Assembly: GCA_022511065.1 (NCBI GenBank)
Contig: JAFLSG010000023.1
Span: 1 to 33,337 of the forward strand
Length of the DNA: 33,337 nt
Direction of reading: 5' to 3'
Origin: Prevotella sp.
GTDB lineage: Bacteria; Bacteroidota; Bacteroidia; Bacteroidales; Bacteroidaceae
The position numbers were made by a program, and so were the translations under genes. This document shows positions 24,999 to 32,670 of this stretch, piece by piece. The notes beneath the pieces were generated by a model. That model made no database searches. It was not told where the DNA came from and saw only the letters and a list, made by a program, of their open reading frames with translations. Within the stretch, counting starts at the first letter, position 1. Each line of letters begins with the position of its first letter.

Positions 24999-26890
24999 TT
25001 TTTTATCATTTTAAAGTGTAGTGCCGCGCCCCCCGAAGGCTGTAATTGGAGAGTGATGGGCTTACCGGTCTTAACCTTGATGGTTTTCGTGGAGACTTGT
25101 GTGCGAGTGTCCAATGAGGAATCGTCATTGAATATATCTACCACATAGTTACCTTGAGGCAGGAAGTCGGTTGGTATGCTAATGGTGCGCCCCTCGGTAT
25201 TGGTCATAGCACCGACAAACCAGTCATCACCAGAGCGGCGAGCCTGAATGATAAACTCACCGGGACGGCCATCAAGGGCTATGCTCTCGTCAAACACGGT
25301 CGGGCAATCTTTCCAGAACTGCAATTCCGTCTCGCCTTGCCAGGCATCGGGCAGGTCGTACCAGAAAAAGAACTGGAGCGGGGAGTAATAGACGGCTGCC
25401 ATCGCTAACTGATGTCCCTTTGTATTCTTCACCCGGGAATTAAAGTAGCAGAGGGTGTAATCAGCGGGGCCACAGAGGTAGCGGGTGAAAGGCAGGAGCA
25501 CATTATGGGTTGCATCAGGCATCTCCTCGTTGCCGCGAACTCCCTCTTGCGTCAATAGGTTGGGCAAGGTGCGGCTGACACCCGTAGGGCGGTACTCGTC
25601 GTGAATATCTACCATCAGATGATGCATGGCGCATTTGCGGACAGCCTCATGAAGCCAAGTTGTCCACTGCTGACTGCCTACCTGCACAAATCCGAACTTG
25701 ATGCCGCTGACGCCCCACGCCTCGTATAGCGGCAGAATCTGGTCAAGCTGTCGGGCGAGAGCGCGCTGATTGACATAGAGCCATACGCCAACGCCTTTGC
25801 CGCGGGCATAGTTGCAGATATCTGGAATAGTGAAATCCCGACTGTCAGCAACTTTGGTAGCATCGGAGGCAATCTGCATTTCAGGCCCATACCAACCTGC
25901 ATCAAGCTCAACATACTGAATGCCGAAATCGGCGCAAAAGTCAATGCTTTGCAAGATATGTTCTTTATCAAGGCGGGCGGAACGGAACGCCTTGCCAGGA
26001 CGAATAAAATCAGAATCCGTAAGGATGGAAGGCGAGTTCAGATTGAGTATAATATCCTTGTTATTGATCAAATCGACAGGGCGGTCTCCCGCCATCATGA
26101 CACGCCAAGGGGTATCATAAGGGGTAATGACATCTGCGGAATCAAAGAGCGACACCTGAATTGTATTTTCTGAGGCTAACCGGAACTTTCCACGCGGAAA
26201 GTCAGTGAGACATGCTTCAAGCAAGGCAACAGAGAGACCGTTAGGCAATGAAAGCAGCAACGGGCGCTCGCACTCGTCAGGCCAGTCACGAAGAGGCAGT
26301 TTCTGATAGGGTCCTTGCGCCCATGCCTCGTGATAGCAGTCTGTGCCAGAAGCAAAGGGGAAAGTTGTGCGCTCGCCAGTGATGTGGAGAAACAATCCAT
26401 TCGTGGCTTCTGGGAAATGATAGCGGAAGGCTATGCCCTCGTTGTAGGCACGGACAACAATGTCTATCAGATAGCATTTACTTCTGTTATAACCATCAGG
26501 ATGGTCTTGACGCTCCTCTCCCTTCACGAAATGAAGTGTCATCTCATTGTAATGGTCGCGTATATGATTGCGCTCGCCATAGGGCGGGAACCAAATTGTG
26601 TCACGCTCGGCATGGTCAATGCCCGTCAGCAGCAGGTCTTTTGTCCAAACTTCCGAGCGGTCAGCGGGGATACCCATCGCAGACTCTACCAGATGGTTAT
26701 CGATATCTAATCCTAACTCGCCATCCGTGACAATGGCTTTTCCACGGAAACCGATGTCATAGGTCAGTCGCCCATCCTCTTGCCTAAACGAGAAACAATA
26801 AGCACCATCGGGGGATGTAAGTTCTTGGGCACTTACCGAAGTCAGGCAAGCGAAAATCCCAATAGTAAGATATGCAATAAACCGCTTCAT
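24995..26890 (-). CDS. GH97 glycoside hydrolase
   Basis: Exported enzyme of the alpha-glucosidase/alpha-galactosidase family GH97. A signal peptide ends near residue 21 (VSA). The N-terminal beta-sandwich runs to about 285. The barrel has VELDAGWYGPE (327-337), GIKFGFVQ (396-403), VDIHDEYRPTG (427-437) and LLTQEGVRGNEE (445-456), and a C-terminal beta domain follows. At the position where retaining GH97 alpha-galactosidases have their nucleophile Asp (KVDF) this protein has Gly400. E449 aligns with the acid of the inverting SusB type. It therefore belongs to neither characterised type with certainty, and the substrate is open. The start shares one base with the stop of the upstream enzyme gene (TAATG). 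Confidence 0.9.
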   Translation of the reverse strand: MKRFIAYLTIGIFACLTSVSAQELTSPDGAYCFSFRQEDGRLTYDIGFRGKAIVTDGELGLDIDNHLVESAMGIPADRSEVWTKDLLLTGIDHAERDTIWFPPYGERNHIRDHYNEMTLHFVKGEERQDHPDGYNRSKCYLIDIVVRAYNEGIAFRYHFPEATNGLFLHITGERTTFPFASGTDCYHEAWAQGPYQKLPLRDWPDECERPLLLSLPNGLSVALLEACLTDFPRGKFRLASENTIQVSLFDSADVITPYDTPWRVMMAGDRPVDLINNKDIILNLNSPSILTDSDFIRPGKAFRSARLDKEHILQSIDFCADFGIQYVELDAGWYGPEMQIASDATKVADSRDFTIPDICNYARGKGVGVWLYVNQRALARQLDQILPLYEAWGVSGIKFGFVQVGSQQWTTWLHEAVRKCAMHHLMVDIHDEYRPTGVSRTLPNLLTQEGVRGNEEMPDATHNVLLPFTRYLCGPADYTLCYFNSRVKNTKGHQLAMAAVYYSPLQFFFWYDLPDAWQGETELQFWKDCPTVFDESIALDGRPGEFIIQARRSGDDWFVGAMTNTEGRTISIPTDFLPQGNYVVDIFNDDSSLDTRTQVSTKTIKVKTGKPITLQLQPSGGAALHFKMIKK

Positions 26891-29262
26891 TACTTCTTAA
26901 AAATGATGTTTTCTACATGGGAACCAACGAAGATAGGCACATAGTCGGTAGTGGCATACCATTGTGGTTTGCCGGGCATATCGTCGTAAATGATATGTCC
27001 ATTGACTTTCAATCCCTCAAAGGTGACATTCTTAACAACACGGGAGGCGTCATAACCTGTAATGACCGACATATAGGATGGCTGCCCATAGTAGCGGACA
27101 TTGCGGAAAGTGATGTTCTCGATGCCGCGCCCGGGAGCAGTACAATATTTTTGGTTGTAGCCCACTTTCAACTGGAGGATACTGCCTTGGTGAAGCTGTT
27201 CAATGCGGATATTGTCAAAAGTCACATCCTTCACATAATTGTTGTCGCCGCAGTTGATGGCGAGACAACCTTGATAGTCCACCTGCGGTTCACTTTGGCA
27301 GAGAATGTCAATGTTCTCGTAAGTCACTCCGACAATGCTGTCACCCACTTCCGAATTACCGTGAATACCGATGAAGATGGGATGAGCCACATCAGCCCAA
27401 AGCGTGGAGTTACGCATACGGATATTGCGGGCTGAGCCGCTGAAACCTTTACGGGTGGCATAGACCGTAGTGCAGTCATCAGAGTTGCGGCAGAAGACAC
27501 GGTCGTATAACACATTGCTGGAGGCAAACACATTCAAGCCATCTCCCCAACCGGGGAAGGAAATGGAACGCACATCACGAAGTGTCACGCCGTCAGAACC
27601 ACCAACGGGGCAGGTATTCAGAATCAGACCGTCAATCAACACGTTTTTACTGCGATGCACATGGCAGCCCTCATATCCTTTCGGGGGGCGAGCAATACCT
27701 CGACCCAAGATACTTACGTTCTCCGCATCTTCTATGGCAAAAGTACCTGTAAAATAACTGCCACCTGCCAGATATACCATAGTGTTGGAAGACACAGGAA
27801 TCGTTTCTTCTGTATATAGACCGGGACCATAATAACGGAAATCCCGTTTCTGCCGTTTGGCCTCGCGTTCTGCCTGTTCACGACTGATGGCAGGTTTCGA
27901 GGTGAAAAGCAATAGGTTGTCGGTAATGTTCCCGTCAAACTCTACGCTGACATTCTCTGGTTGGAAAAGCAGGAACTGAACAGTAGAGTCATTCTGCACG
28001 TTGGCAATGACACCGCGATAATCGGGGCGGATGCGGGCTGTCTTGAACTTCTTGTGCTTTGTCACGACACGCACGAACACATCACCAGTAAAGTCGAAGA
28101 ATGCAAAGGAAATGTCTGTCACACGATGCCCTTTAGTCTCTGCCGTTGGAACCGATGTGTCGCCGACAGGAGCATTGACTTTCGCCATATAGGTATCAAT
28201 CTTCGTCCATTCCTTTTCGCCACGGGGCTGGATGTAAACATCGTAATCATCTTTGAGGGGTGCGCCGGAAGGTGCAGCATAAGTAAATATTTCATGGAGC
28301 TTAGTAACTTCCTTGACGCCTTTCACATGAAACTGGTCAGCTTCCGGATTTTTAATCATCTCGCCCCGTTTCTCTGCCTTCTCCTGAAGTGCAAGCAGTC
28401 TTTTGGTATAGGGCATAGAAAGACCGCAGCGCTTCACATAATGATTATAAGGCAACCGATAAATATCCCGGATGCGGCCGCGTCCCATCTCACCGGGTTG
28501 TGTCCAATCATTATAAAGACCTGTGCAATCTGTCCAAGTAGCAAAAGGCACGTCATAGCCGAGGTTATATCGGGCGGTGTATTCTATACCCTTCAGCAGA
28601 CGATTGTCAAGTGCGCCCCAGAGGTCATCCCCTTGCTCCCACGCCATCTCGCAAGTTTCACAGAGTGCCCCTAACCCCAACTGTGCATGTCCTTGGTCGC
28701 GGCCTGTTTCCTGACATTGCCCGGTTGCGCTAATATAATTAGGTAGTGAACCATTATCATTGGCATGGAGGAAATAATCAATGGATTGTTGATAGATTGT
28801 GCTGTCTTGCAGAAAGATGCCGCAAGCCATACGGAGGCGATTCACGATGGCTCCCCAGTTCCCATTAGCATACGGGCTGTCGGCTTCAAATTGATCAAGG
28901 ACTGGCAACATGGAACGACGTATCATATCTGACCATGCGGGAGTCTGGTGGTCGCGAAGCAACGTCATCGCTCTGACAAGCCAATAACTCTGGATGGCGC
29001 AGAGCGGCGCATCGTGCCCGTCAAACCGTTGCAGTGTTGCGGCATAGGCGTTGATAATCTCTAATGCGGTCGCAGTTTGTCCACTTTGGGCAAAGTCGAG
29101 TGCGGCTTTCATATCACGTTCACTACCAGCTTTACTGCTACGGAACTCGCCATCGCGAGCCACAACTTCATAAGGGCCTGACATCTTATAGGCATCTTGC
29201 TGGGCAAAACTTAGTGACGAATGACAAATAATAAATGATAAACTTACAATTAGTCGTTTCAT
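26890..29262 (-). CDS. Two-part enzyme: alginate-lyase-like toroid plus GH28-like beta-helix
   Basis: A 790-residue exported protein that appears to carry two carbohydrate-active modules. A signal peptide ends near residue 20. Residues 30-300 resemble the alpha/alpha-toroid alginate lyase superfamily (the type placed in PL38, from memory), with NGNWGA around N135, NGSLPNYI, and GQCQETGRDQGHAQLGLGAL around H192. Residues 330-450 are a beta-sandwich. Residues 480-790 are a right-handed parallel beta-helix with GWGDGLNVF (D574), RNSDDCTTVY (D595, D596) and GIHGN (H634), which recall the GH28/GH49 catalytic aspartates. It would cut a uronate-containing backbone; the GH88 next door would remove the unsaturated end. 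First gene of its unit, behind a clear -7 box. Confidence 0.85.
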   Translation of the reverse strand: MKRLIVSLSFIICHSSLSFAQQDAYKMSGPYEVVARDGEFRSSKAGSERDMKAALDFAQSGQTATALEIINAYAATLQRFDGHDAPLCAIQSYWLVRAMTLLRDHQTPAWSDMIRRSMLPVLDQFEADSPYANGNWGAIVNRLRMACGIFLQDSTIYQQSIDYFLHANDNGSLPNYISATGQCQETGRDQGHAQLGLGALCETCEMAWEQGDDLWGALDNRLLKGIEYTARYNLGYDVPFATWTDCTGLYNDWTQPGEMGRGRIRDIYRLPYNHYVKRCGLSMPYTKRLLALQEKAEKRGEMIKNPEADQFHVKGVKEVTKLHEIFTYAAPSGAPLKDDYDVYIQPRGEKEWTKIDTYMAKVNAPVGDTSVPTAETKGHRVTDISFAFFDFTGDVFVRVVTKHKKFKTARIRPDYRGVIANVQNDSTVQFLLFQPENVSVEFDGNITDNLLLFTSKPAISREQAEREAKRQKRDFRYYGPGLYTEETIPVSSNTMVYLAGGSYFTGTFAIEDAENVSILGRGIARPPKGYEGCHVHRSKNVLIDGLILNTCPVGGSDGVTLRDVRSISFPGWGDGLNVFASSNVLYDRVFCRNSDDCTTVYATRKGFSGSARNIRMRNSTLWADVAHPIFIGIHGNSEVGDSIVGVTYENIDILCQSEPQVDYQGCLAINCGDNNYVKDVTFDNIRIEQLHQGSILQLKVGYNQKYCTAPGRGIENITFRNVRYYGQPSYMSVITGYDASRVVKNVTFEGLKVNGHIIYDDMPGKPQWYATTDYVPIFVGSHVENIIFKK

Positions 29263-29298
29263 AAATCTAAATCTTTTCTATCAATACGTTTGCCGCTA

Positions 29299-29306
29299 CA
29301 AAGTTA
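29299..29306 (-). promoter_or_regulatory. -7 box of the lyase-GH97-GH43 unit
   Basis: The minus-strand sequence TAACTTTG matches TANNTTTG, 36 bases before the ATG at 29262. No strong -33 element is visible, consistent with an activator-dependent promoter. A TTACG-type inverted repeat begins inside it. Confidence 0.68.
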
Positions 29307-29353
29307 CGCATAATAATTAAGAATATACCGATGAATTACGTAAGAATGCGTAA
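29304..29353. promoter_or_regulatory. Possible operator: TTACGCAT...ATGCGTAA with central palindrome
   Basis: TTACGCAT (29304-29311) and ATGCGTAA (29346-29353) are perfect inverted copies. The palindrome TTACGTAA (29336-29343) lies ten bases from the second arm and shares its CGTAA end. The site lies between the divergent lyase and GH88 genes, and the first arm overlaps the lyase -7 box. Confidence 0.4.
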
Positions 29354-29383
29354 AGGATAACCCTCATCCGTATATATAATAAA

Positions 29384-30601
29384 ATGAATGAAAAGATGAA
29401 AAAACTGATGATAATCGCGGCAGCCAGCTGTCTGTTGGCTGCTTGTAACAGACAGGAGATTTCACAATTTGATGTTAAAAAAGAGATTGGCTATTGCACG
29501 GAGCAAATAAACCGGGCACTGGATAGCCTCAAACAGGCTGACGGCTCATATGACTACACGATGGAACCAAGAAACATCTTGGGTGAGGAGACGAAGTGGA
29601 ACTGCCGAAAAGCCTGTGCGGAGGAATGGTGTTCAGGTTTCTGGCCCGGCATCCTATGGATGGACTATGGGGTGACGAAGGATGAAAATGTTCGCCAACA
29701 GGCAGAAGGTTTCACTGAGTCATTGGCTGTGCTGACTCAGAAGCCTGCATTCGACCACGATTTAGGATTTCTGGTGTTGAGCAGCTACGGGAAAGGTTAT
29801 GAGCAGACGGGAAACGAAGACTATAAAAAGGTGATGCTTGCTGCGGCAGATTCATTGGCTACGCTGTTCAACCCTATTGTCGGAACGATTCTTAGTTGGC
29901 CACGCCATGTGAAAGACTATGGTGGACACAACACCATCATGGACAATATGATTAACTTGGAACTTCTCCTCTGGGCAGCAGAAAACGGAGGCCGGCAGGA
30001 GCTACGCGATATCGCCGTACAGCATGCAGAGACAACTATGGCGCATCACTTCCGCGAAGACGGTTCGTGCTACCATGTGGCAGTATATGATACGCTGACA
30101 GGTGATTTCATCAAAGGACAAACACATCAGGGATATGCAGACTCCTCCATGTGGGCGCGTGGGCAGTCGTGGGCTATCTATGGATATACGATGGTATATC
30201 GTTTTACAAAGGATAAACGATTCCTTGACTTTGCCCAAAAAGTAACTGATATCTACTTGAAGCGTCTACATGAAACCAGTAATGACTGGATTCCCTTATG
30301 GGATATGGATGACCCTCGTGGGCAGTTAGCACCCAAAGATGCATCGGCTGCTTGTGTCGTTGCCAGTGCTTTGTTGGAACTCTGCCAATATGTAAGCGAA
30401 GCAAAGAGTAGTGAGTATGTTGCGGCAGCAACCGCTATGCTTAAAGATTTAAGTACGGAGAAGTACCAAAGTCGCGAGAAAAACGTCAGTTTCCTGCTGC
30501 ACTCTACAGGTCATCACCCCGCAGGTTCAGAGATTGATGCCAGCATTATATATGCTGATTATTATTATCTTGAAGCCCTGCTGCGATTACAATTGCGATA
30601 A
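29384..30601 (+). CDS. GH88 unsaturated glucuronyl/galacturonyl hydrolase, lipoprotein
   Basis: Removes the 4,5-unsaturated uronic acid left at the non-reducing end after polysaccharide lyase action. The 405-residue alpha/alpha-barrel protein carries the two conserved aspartates, D126 in HDLGF and D187 in NTIMDNMINLEL, as in the characterised Bacillus unsaturated glucuronyl hydrolase. Other family marks are WCSGFWPGILW (82-92) and GQTHQGYADSSMWARGQSW. The lipobox is LLAAC with C21, so it is lipid-anchored, facing the periplasm or the outside. A second in-frame ATG four codons later is equally possible. It is divergent from the lyase-GH97-GH43 unit, has no visible canonical promoter, and is followed by a hairpin. 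Confidence 0.94.
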   Translation: MNEKMKKLMIIAAASCLLAACNRQEISQFDVKKEIGYCTEQINRALDSLKQADGSYDYTMEPRNILGEETKWNCRKACAEEWCSGFWPGILWMDYGVTKDENVRQQAEGFTESLAVLTQKPAFDHDLGFLVLSSYGKGYEQTGNEDYKKVMLAAADSLATLFNPIVGTILSWPRHVKDYGGHNTIMDNMINLELLLWAAENGGRQELRDIAVQHAETTMAHHFREDGSCYHVAVYDTLTGDFIKGQTHQGYADSSMWARGQSWAIYGYTMVYRFTKDKRFLDFAQKVTDIYLKRLHETSNDWIPLWDMDDPRGQLAPKDASAACVVASALLELCQYVSEAKSSEYVAAATAMLKDLSTEKYQSREKNVSFLLHSTGHHPAGSEIDASIIYADYYYLEALLRLQLR

Positions 30602-30610
30602 ACAATTACG

Positions 30611-30651
30611 CAATGAACGGGCAACCAATAGGTTTGTCCGTTCATTGTTTT
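30611..30651 (+). terminator. Terminator after GH88
   Basis: CAATGAACGG (30611-30620) pairs with CCGTTCATTG (30638-30647). The stem extends inward to GGCAACC/GGTTTGTCC with a wobble and one bulge, a 4-base loop AATA, then TTTT. It lies 9 bases after the GH88 stop. It is symmetric enough to act on the convergent small gene as well. Confidence 0.8.
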
Positions 30652-30656
30652 CAGCG

Positions 30657-30812
30657 TCAATACTGCTCGTTAATATAGTTTTTAGTGGACATATCGTAGT
30701 AGAGGGCTTCAAGTTCCTGCAAAGTCAGTTTCTCTACAGAATGTTCAATCACCCTGATCAGTTCCTCACGCCGATAATCATCTGACTGTCCAAATCTCCT
30801 CGTGTATGTCAT
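30657..30812 (-). CDS. Small hypothetical protein (51 residues)
   Basis: Unknown function. The product starts MTYTRRFGQSDDYRREELIR and is charged and mostly helical, with a leucine-spaced segment (VEKLTLQELEALYYDM) and no membrane segment. The frame is open to 30878, but the ATG at 30812 is four bases after the thioesterase stop, as expected for the second gene of a two-gene transcript. Its stop sits 10 bases from the GH88 terminator. The composition looks like a real protein rather than a chance frame, but there is no family support. Confidence 0.55.
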   Translation of the reverse strand: MTYTRRFGQSDDYRREELIRVIEHSVEKLTLQELEALYYDMSTKNYINEQY

Positions 30813-30816
30813 TGCC

Positions 30817-31188
30817 CTATAGTCTTGATAGAAATTTCTCCCGTTCAACGATGAATCGCAAGTGTGTCCCCTCTCCAAGCAGCATTTCTCCAGAGTATGC
30901 TGCGACTTTGAACTCTATCTTCTTTCCTTCCACTTTCGTCACCTCAGCTTCCGCCCTGACCACATCGCCAATCTTGGAAGGTTTCAGGTGCGAGGAGGCT
31001 ATATGTCCACCGACGGTAGTACAACCTTCTGGCAACGCTTCCTTAACGGCCAGCATTGCAGCATTCTCCATCAAGGCAAGCAGCATCGGGGTGGCGAGAA
31101 CAGGCATATCCCCTGACCCTACACTGATTGCGGTAACAGCCTCTGTCACCGTCAGTTCGCTAATATGTTTTAGTCCTACTTCTATCAT
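30817..31188 (-). CDS. Hotdog-fold thioesterase (FlK-like)
   Basis: Small acyl-CoA thioesterase-like protein of 123 residues, single hotdog domain. Recognisable pieces are VLATPMLLALMENAAM (the long central helix with its Glu), GCTTVGGHIASSHLKPS (the conserved His strand), and GDVVRAEAEVTKVEGKKIEFKVAAYSG. These resemble the fluoroacetyl-CoA thioesterase group, which may detoxify or proof-read acyl-CoA; the actual substrate is unknown. The start at 31188 (MIEVGLKH) is preferred over 31239 because the -7 box lies at 31207-31214. It is divergent from the alpha/beta hydrolase gene and is followed by a small gene four bases later. Confidence 0.88.
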   Translation of the reverse strand: MIEVGLKHISELTVTEAVTAISVGSGDMPVLATPMLLALMENAAMLAVKEALPEGCTTVGGHIASSHLKPSKIGDVVRAEAEVTKVEGKKIEFKVAAYSGEMLLGEGTHLRFIVEREKFLSRL

Positions 31189-31206
31189 GGTTCCTGAAAT
31201 TTGATA

Positions 31207-31257
31207 CAAAATTAATAAAACCAATTCATATTCTGCCAAAATGAAAGTGAATGTTTG
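31207..31257 (-). promoter_or_regulatory. Promoter with extended shared -33 element (thioesterase)
   Basis: The -7 box TAATTTTG is at 31207-31214 and the -33 TTTG at 31237-31240, 22 bases apart on the minus strand. Positions 31230-31257 match 11240-11267 with three substitutions and no gaps, all of them transitions. The box ends 18 bases before the start codon. Confidence 0.7.
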
Positions 31258-31309
31258 TTATTTATCCAATATTTTGAGAAGTTTCCATGAGAAATAGAAA
31301 TATTTCGAT

Positions 31310-31317
31310 TAACTTTG
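31310..31317 (+). promoter_or_regulatory. -7 box of the alpha/beta hydrolase unit
   Basis: TAACTTTG matches TANNTTTG and lies 58 bases upstream of the ATG at 31376. No good -33 element is seen at normal spacing. The shared element at 31230-31257 lies further upstream and could serve both directions. Confidence 0.6.
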
Positions 31318-31369
31318 TACTCGTTATGAAATTATCAGAGATAATGGAGCAGACTTTTAATAAACAACA

Positions 31370-31393
31370 AACAAAATGAGAAAAGCATTATTT
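31370..31393 (+). repeat. 24-bp identical start region, copy 1
   Basis: Identical to 32647-32670. It covers the six bases before the ATG and the first six codons (ATGAGAAAAGCATTATTT). TTTAATAAA also occurs just upstream of both copies, with a 4-base difference in spacing. Confidence 0.85.
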
Positions 31394-32617
31394 GTTTTTG
31401 CCCTGTTATTAATAGGTACCGGACTGAGAGCACAGAAGATTAGCGGCACGTGGTCAGGAATGTTGGAAATTGGACCGCAAAAACTAATCACTGTGTTTCA
31501 CTTGTCGCAAGACGACAAAGGAAACGACGAATGTAAACTGGACAGCCCCGATCAAGGAGCAAAAGGCATCGCGGCAACAGTCAACCATTTGTCGGAAGAC
31601 TCCATAAATGTAAGCGTTCCGACGATTGGAATGACCTATGCTGGAAAACTTTTGGGAAATACCATAAAAGGAACGTTCACACAGAACGGAATAAAGCTAC
31701 CGCTTGACCTTAAGGCTGGAGAAATAAAGAGAAACAGACCGCAGACACCTGTAGCACCATATCCATATAAAACCGAGGAGGTGAAGTTTGTGAACGAAAA
31801 GGCTAATGCTACTCTTGCAGGAACGCTCTCCTACCCCATTGGCTATGATGAGAGCAAGAAAGTGCCTGTAGTTTTGCTCGTCACAGGAAGCGGACGACAA
31901 AACAGGGATGAGGAATTATTTGACCACAAGCCGTTTCTTGTTATTGCCGACCATTTTGCAAAGCACGGCATAGCCACATTGCGTTACGACGACCGCGGCT
32001 TTGGTGAATCAACAGGCGATGCGAGCAATGCCACCACACTCGACAATGCTGAAGATGCTATGGCAGGTGTTGAGTTTCTTCGCAGGCAAGGAAAATTCAG
32101 CAATATCGGTGTATTGGGGCATAGCGAGGGGGCTTCCGTTGCCTTTATGCTTGGTGCAAAAGACATGGCAGACTTTGTGATAAGTCTTGCAGGAATAGGT
32201 GTGAAAGGCGACACTGCACTCACCGCACAAGTCAACAGAATGGCGGAACTTATGGGACAAAGCGCACACATAACTTCCGTGGAGCAGTATCGTGTGAACG
32301 CTGAACTTATGGGCAATAAATGGCTTAGTTTCTTCGTAGACTATGAGCCGTGTGCCGACATCAGTGCCACAAAATGCCCTGTTATGGCACTCAACGGCTC
32401 AAACGATGTGCAGGTTATTTCTTCGCTAAACCTTTCTGGAATACGTCGTTGCTTGCCATACACCGAAATGAACGTGGTGAAGGAATATCCGGGACTCAAT
32501 CATCTTTTCCAGCCTTGCACCACAGGACTTATAGACGAATATGCCAACACGGAGGAGACAATCAGTCCTATGGTTTTAAAAGATATGGCGGAGTGGATAG
32601 AGAAAATTGCAAAATAA
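31376..32617 (+). CDS. Exported alpha/beta hydrolase (S33/S9-like)
   Basis: Predicted periplasmic serine hydrolase, esterase or peptidase type. The signal peptide ends at about residue 19 (LRA). Residues 20-125 form a beta-rich N-terminal domain (ISGTWSGML...KGTFTQNG). Residues 135-413 are the alpha/beta fold with nucleophile S250 in GHSEG, D344 in NGSNDVQV, and H376 in PGLNHLF, a complete catalytic triad. RYDDRGFGES is typical of the group. It is the first gene of a + strand run whose next member starts 35 bases later. The true substrate is not evident. Confidence 0.9.
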   Translation: MRKALFVFALLLIGTGLRAQKISGTWSGMLEIGPQKLITVFHLSQDDKGNDECKLDSPDQGAKGIAATVNHLSEDSINVSVPTIGMTYAGKLLGNTIKGTFTQNGIKLPLDLKAGEIKRNRPQTPVAPYPYKTEEVKFVNEKANATLAGTLSYPIGYDESKKVPVVLLVTGSGRQNRDEELFDHKPFLVIADHFAKHGIATLRYDDRGFGESTGDASNATTLDNAEDAMAGVEFLRRQGKFSNIGVLGHSEGASVAFMLGAKDMADFVISLAGIGVKGDTALTAQVNRMAELMGQSAHITSVEQYRVNAELMGNKWLSFFVDYEPCADISATKCPVMALNGSNDVQVISSLNLSGIRRCLPYTEMNVVKEYPGLNHLFQPCTTGLIDEYANTEETISPMVLKDMAEWIEKIAK

Positions 32618-32646
32618 ATAACAGACTATACACATATTTAATAAAT

Positions 32647-32670
32647 AACAAAATGAGAAAAGCATTATTT
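32647..32670 (+). repeat. 24-bp identical start region, copy 2
   Basis: Second copy of the sequence at 31370-31393, across the start of the FMN split-barrel lipoprotein gene. Confidence 0.85.

Noticed and set aside
32350..32652. Extended N-terminus of the FMN lipoprotein frame
   Set aside because: It overlaps the alpha/beta hydrolase gene in another frame, and the lipoprotein signal begins at the ATG at 32653.
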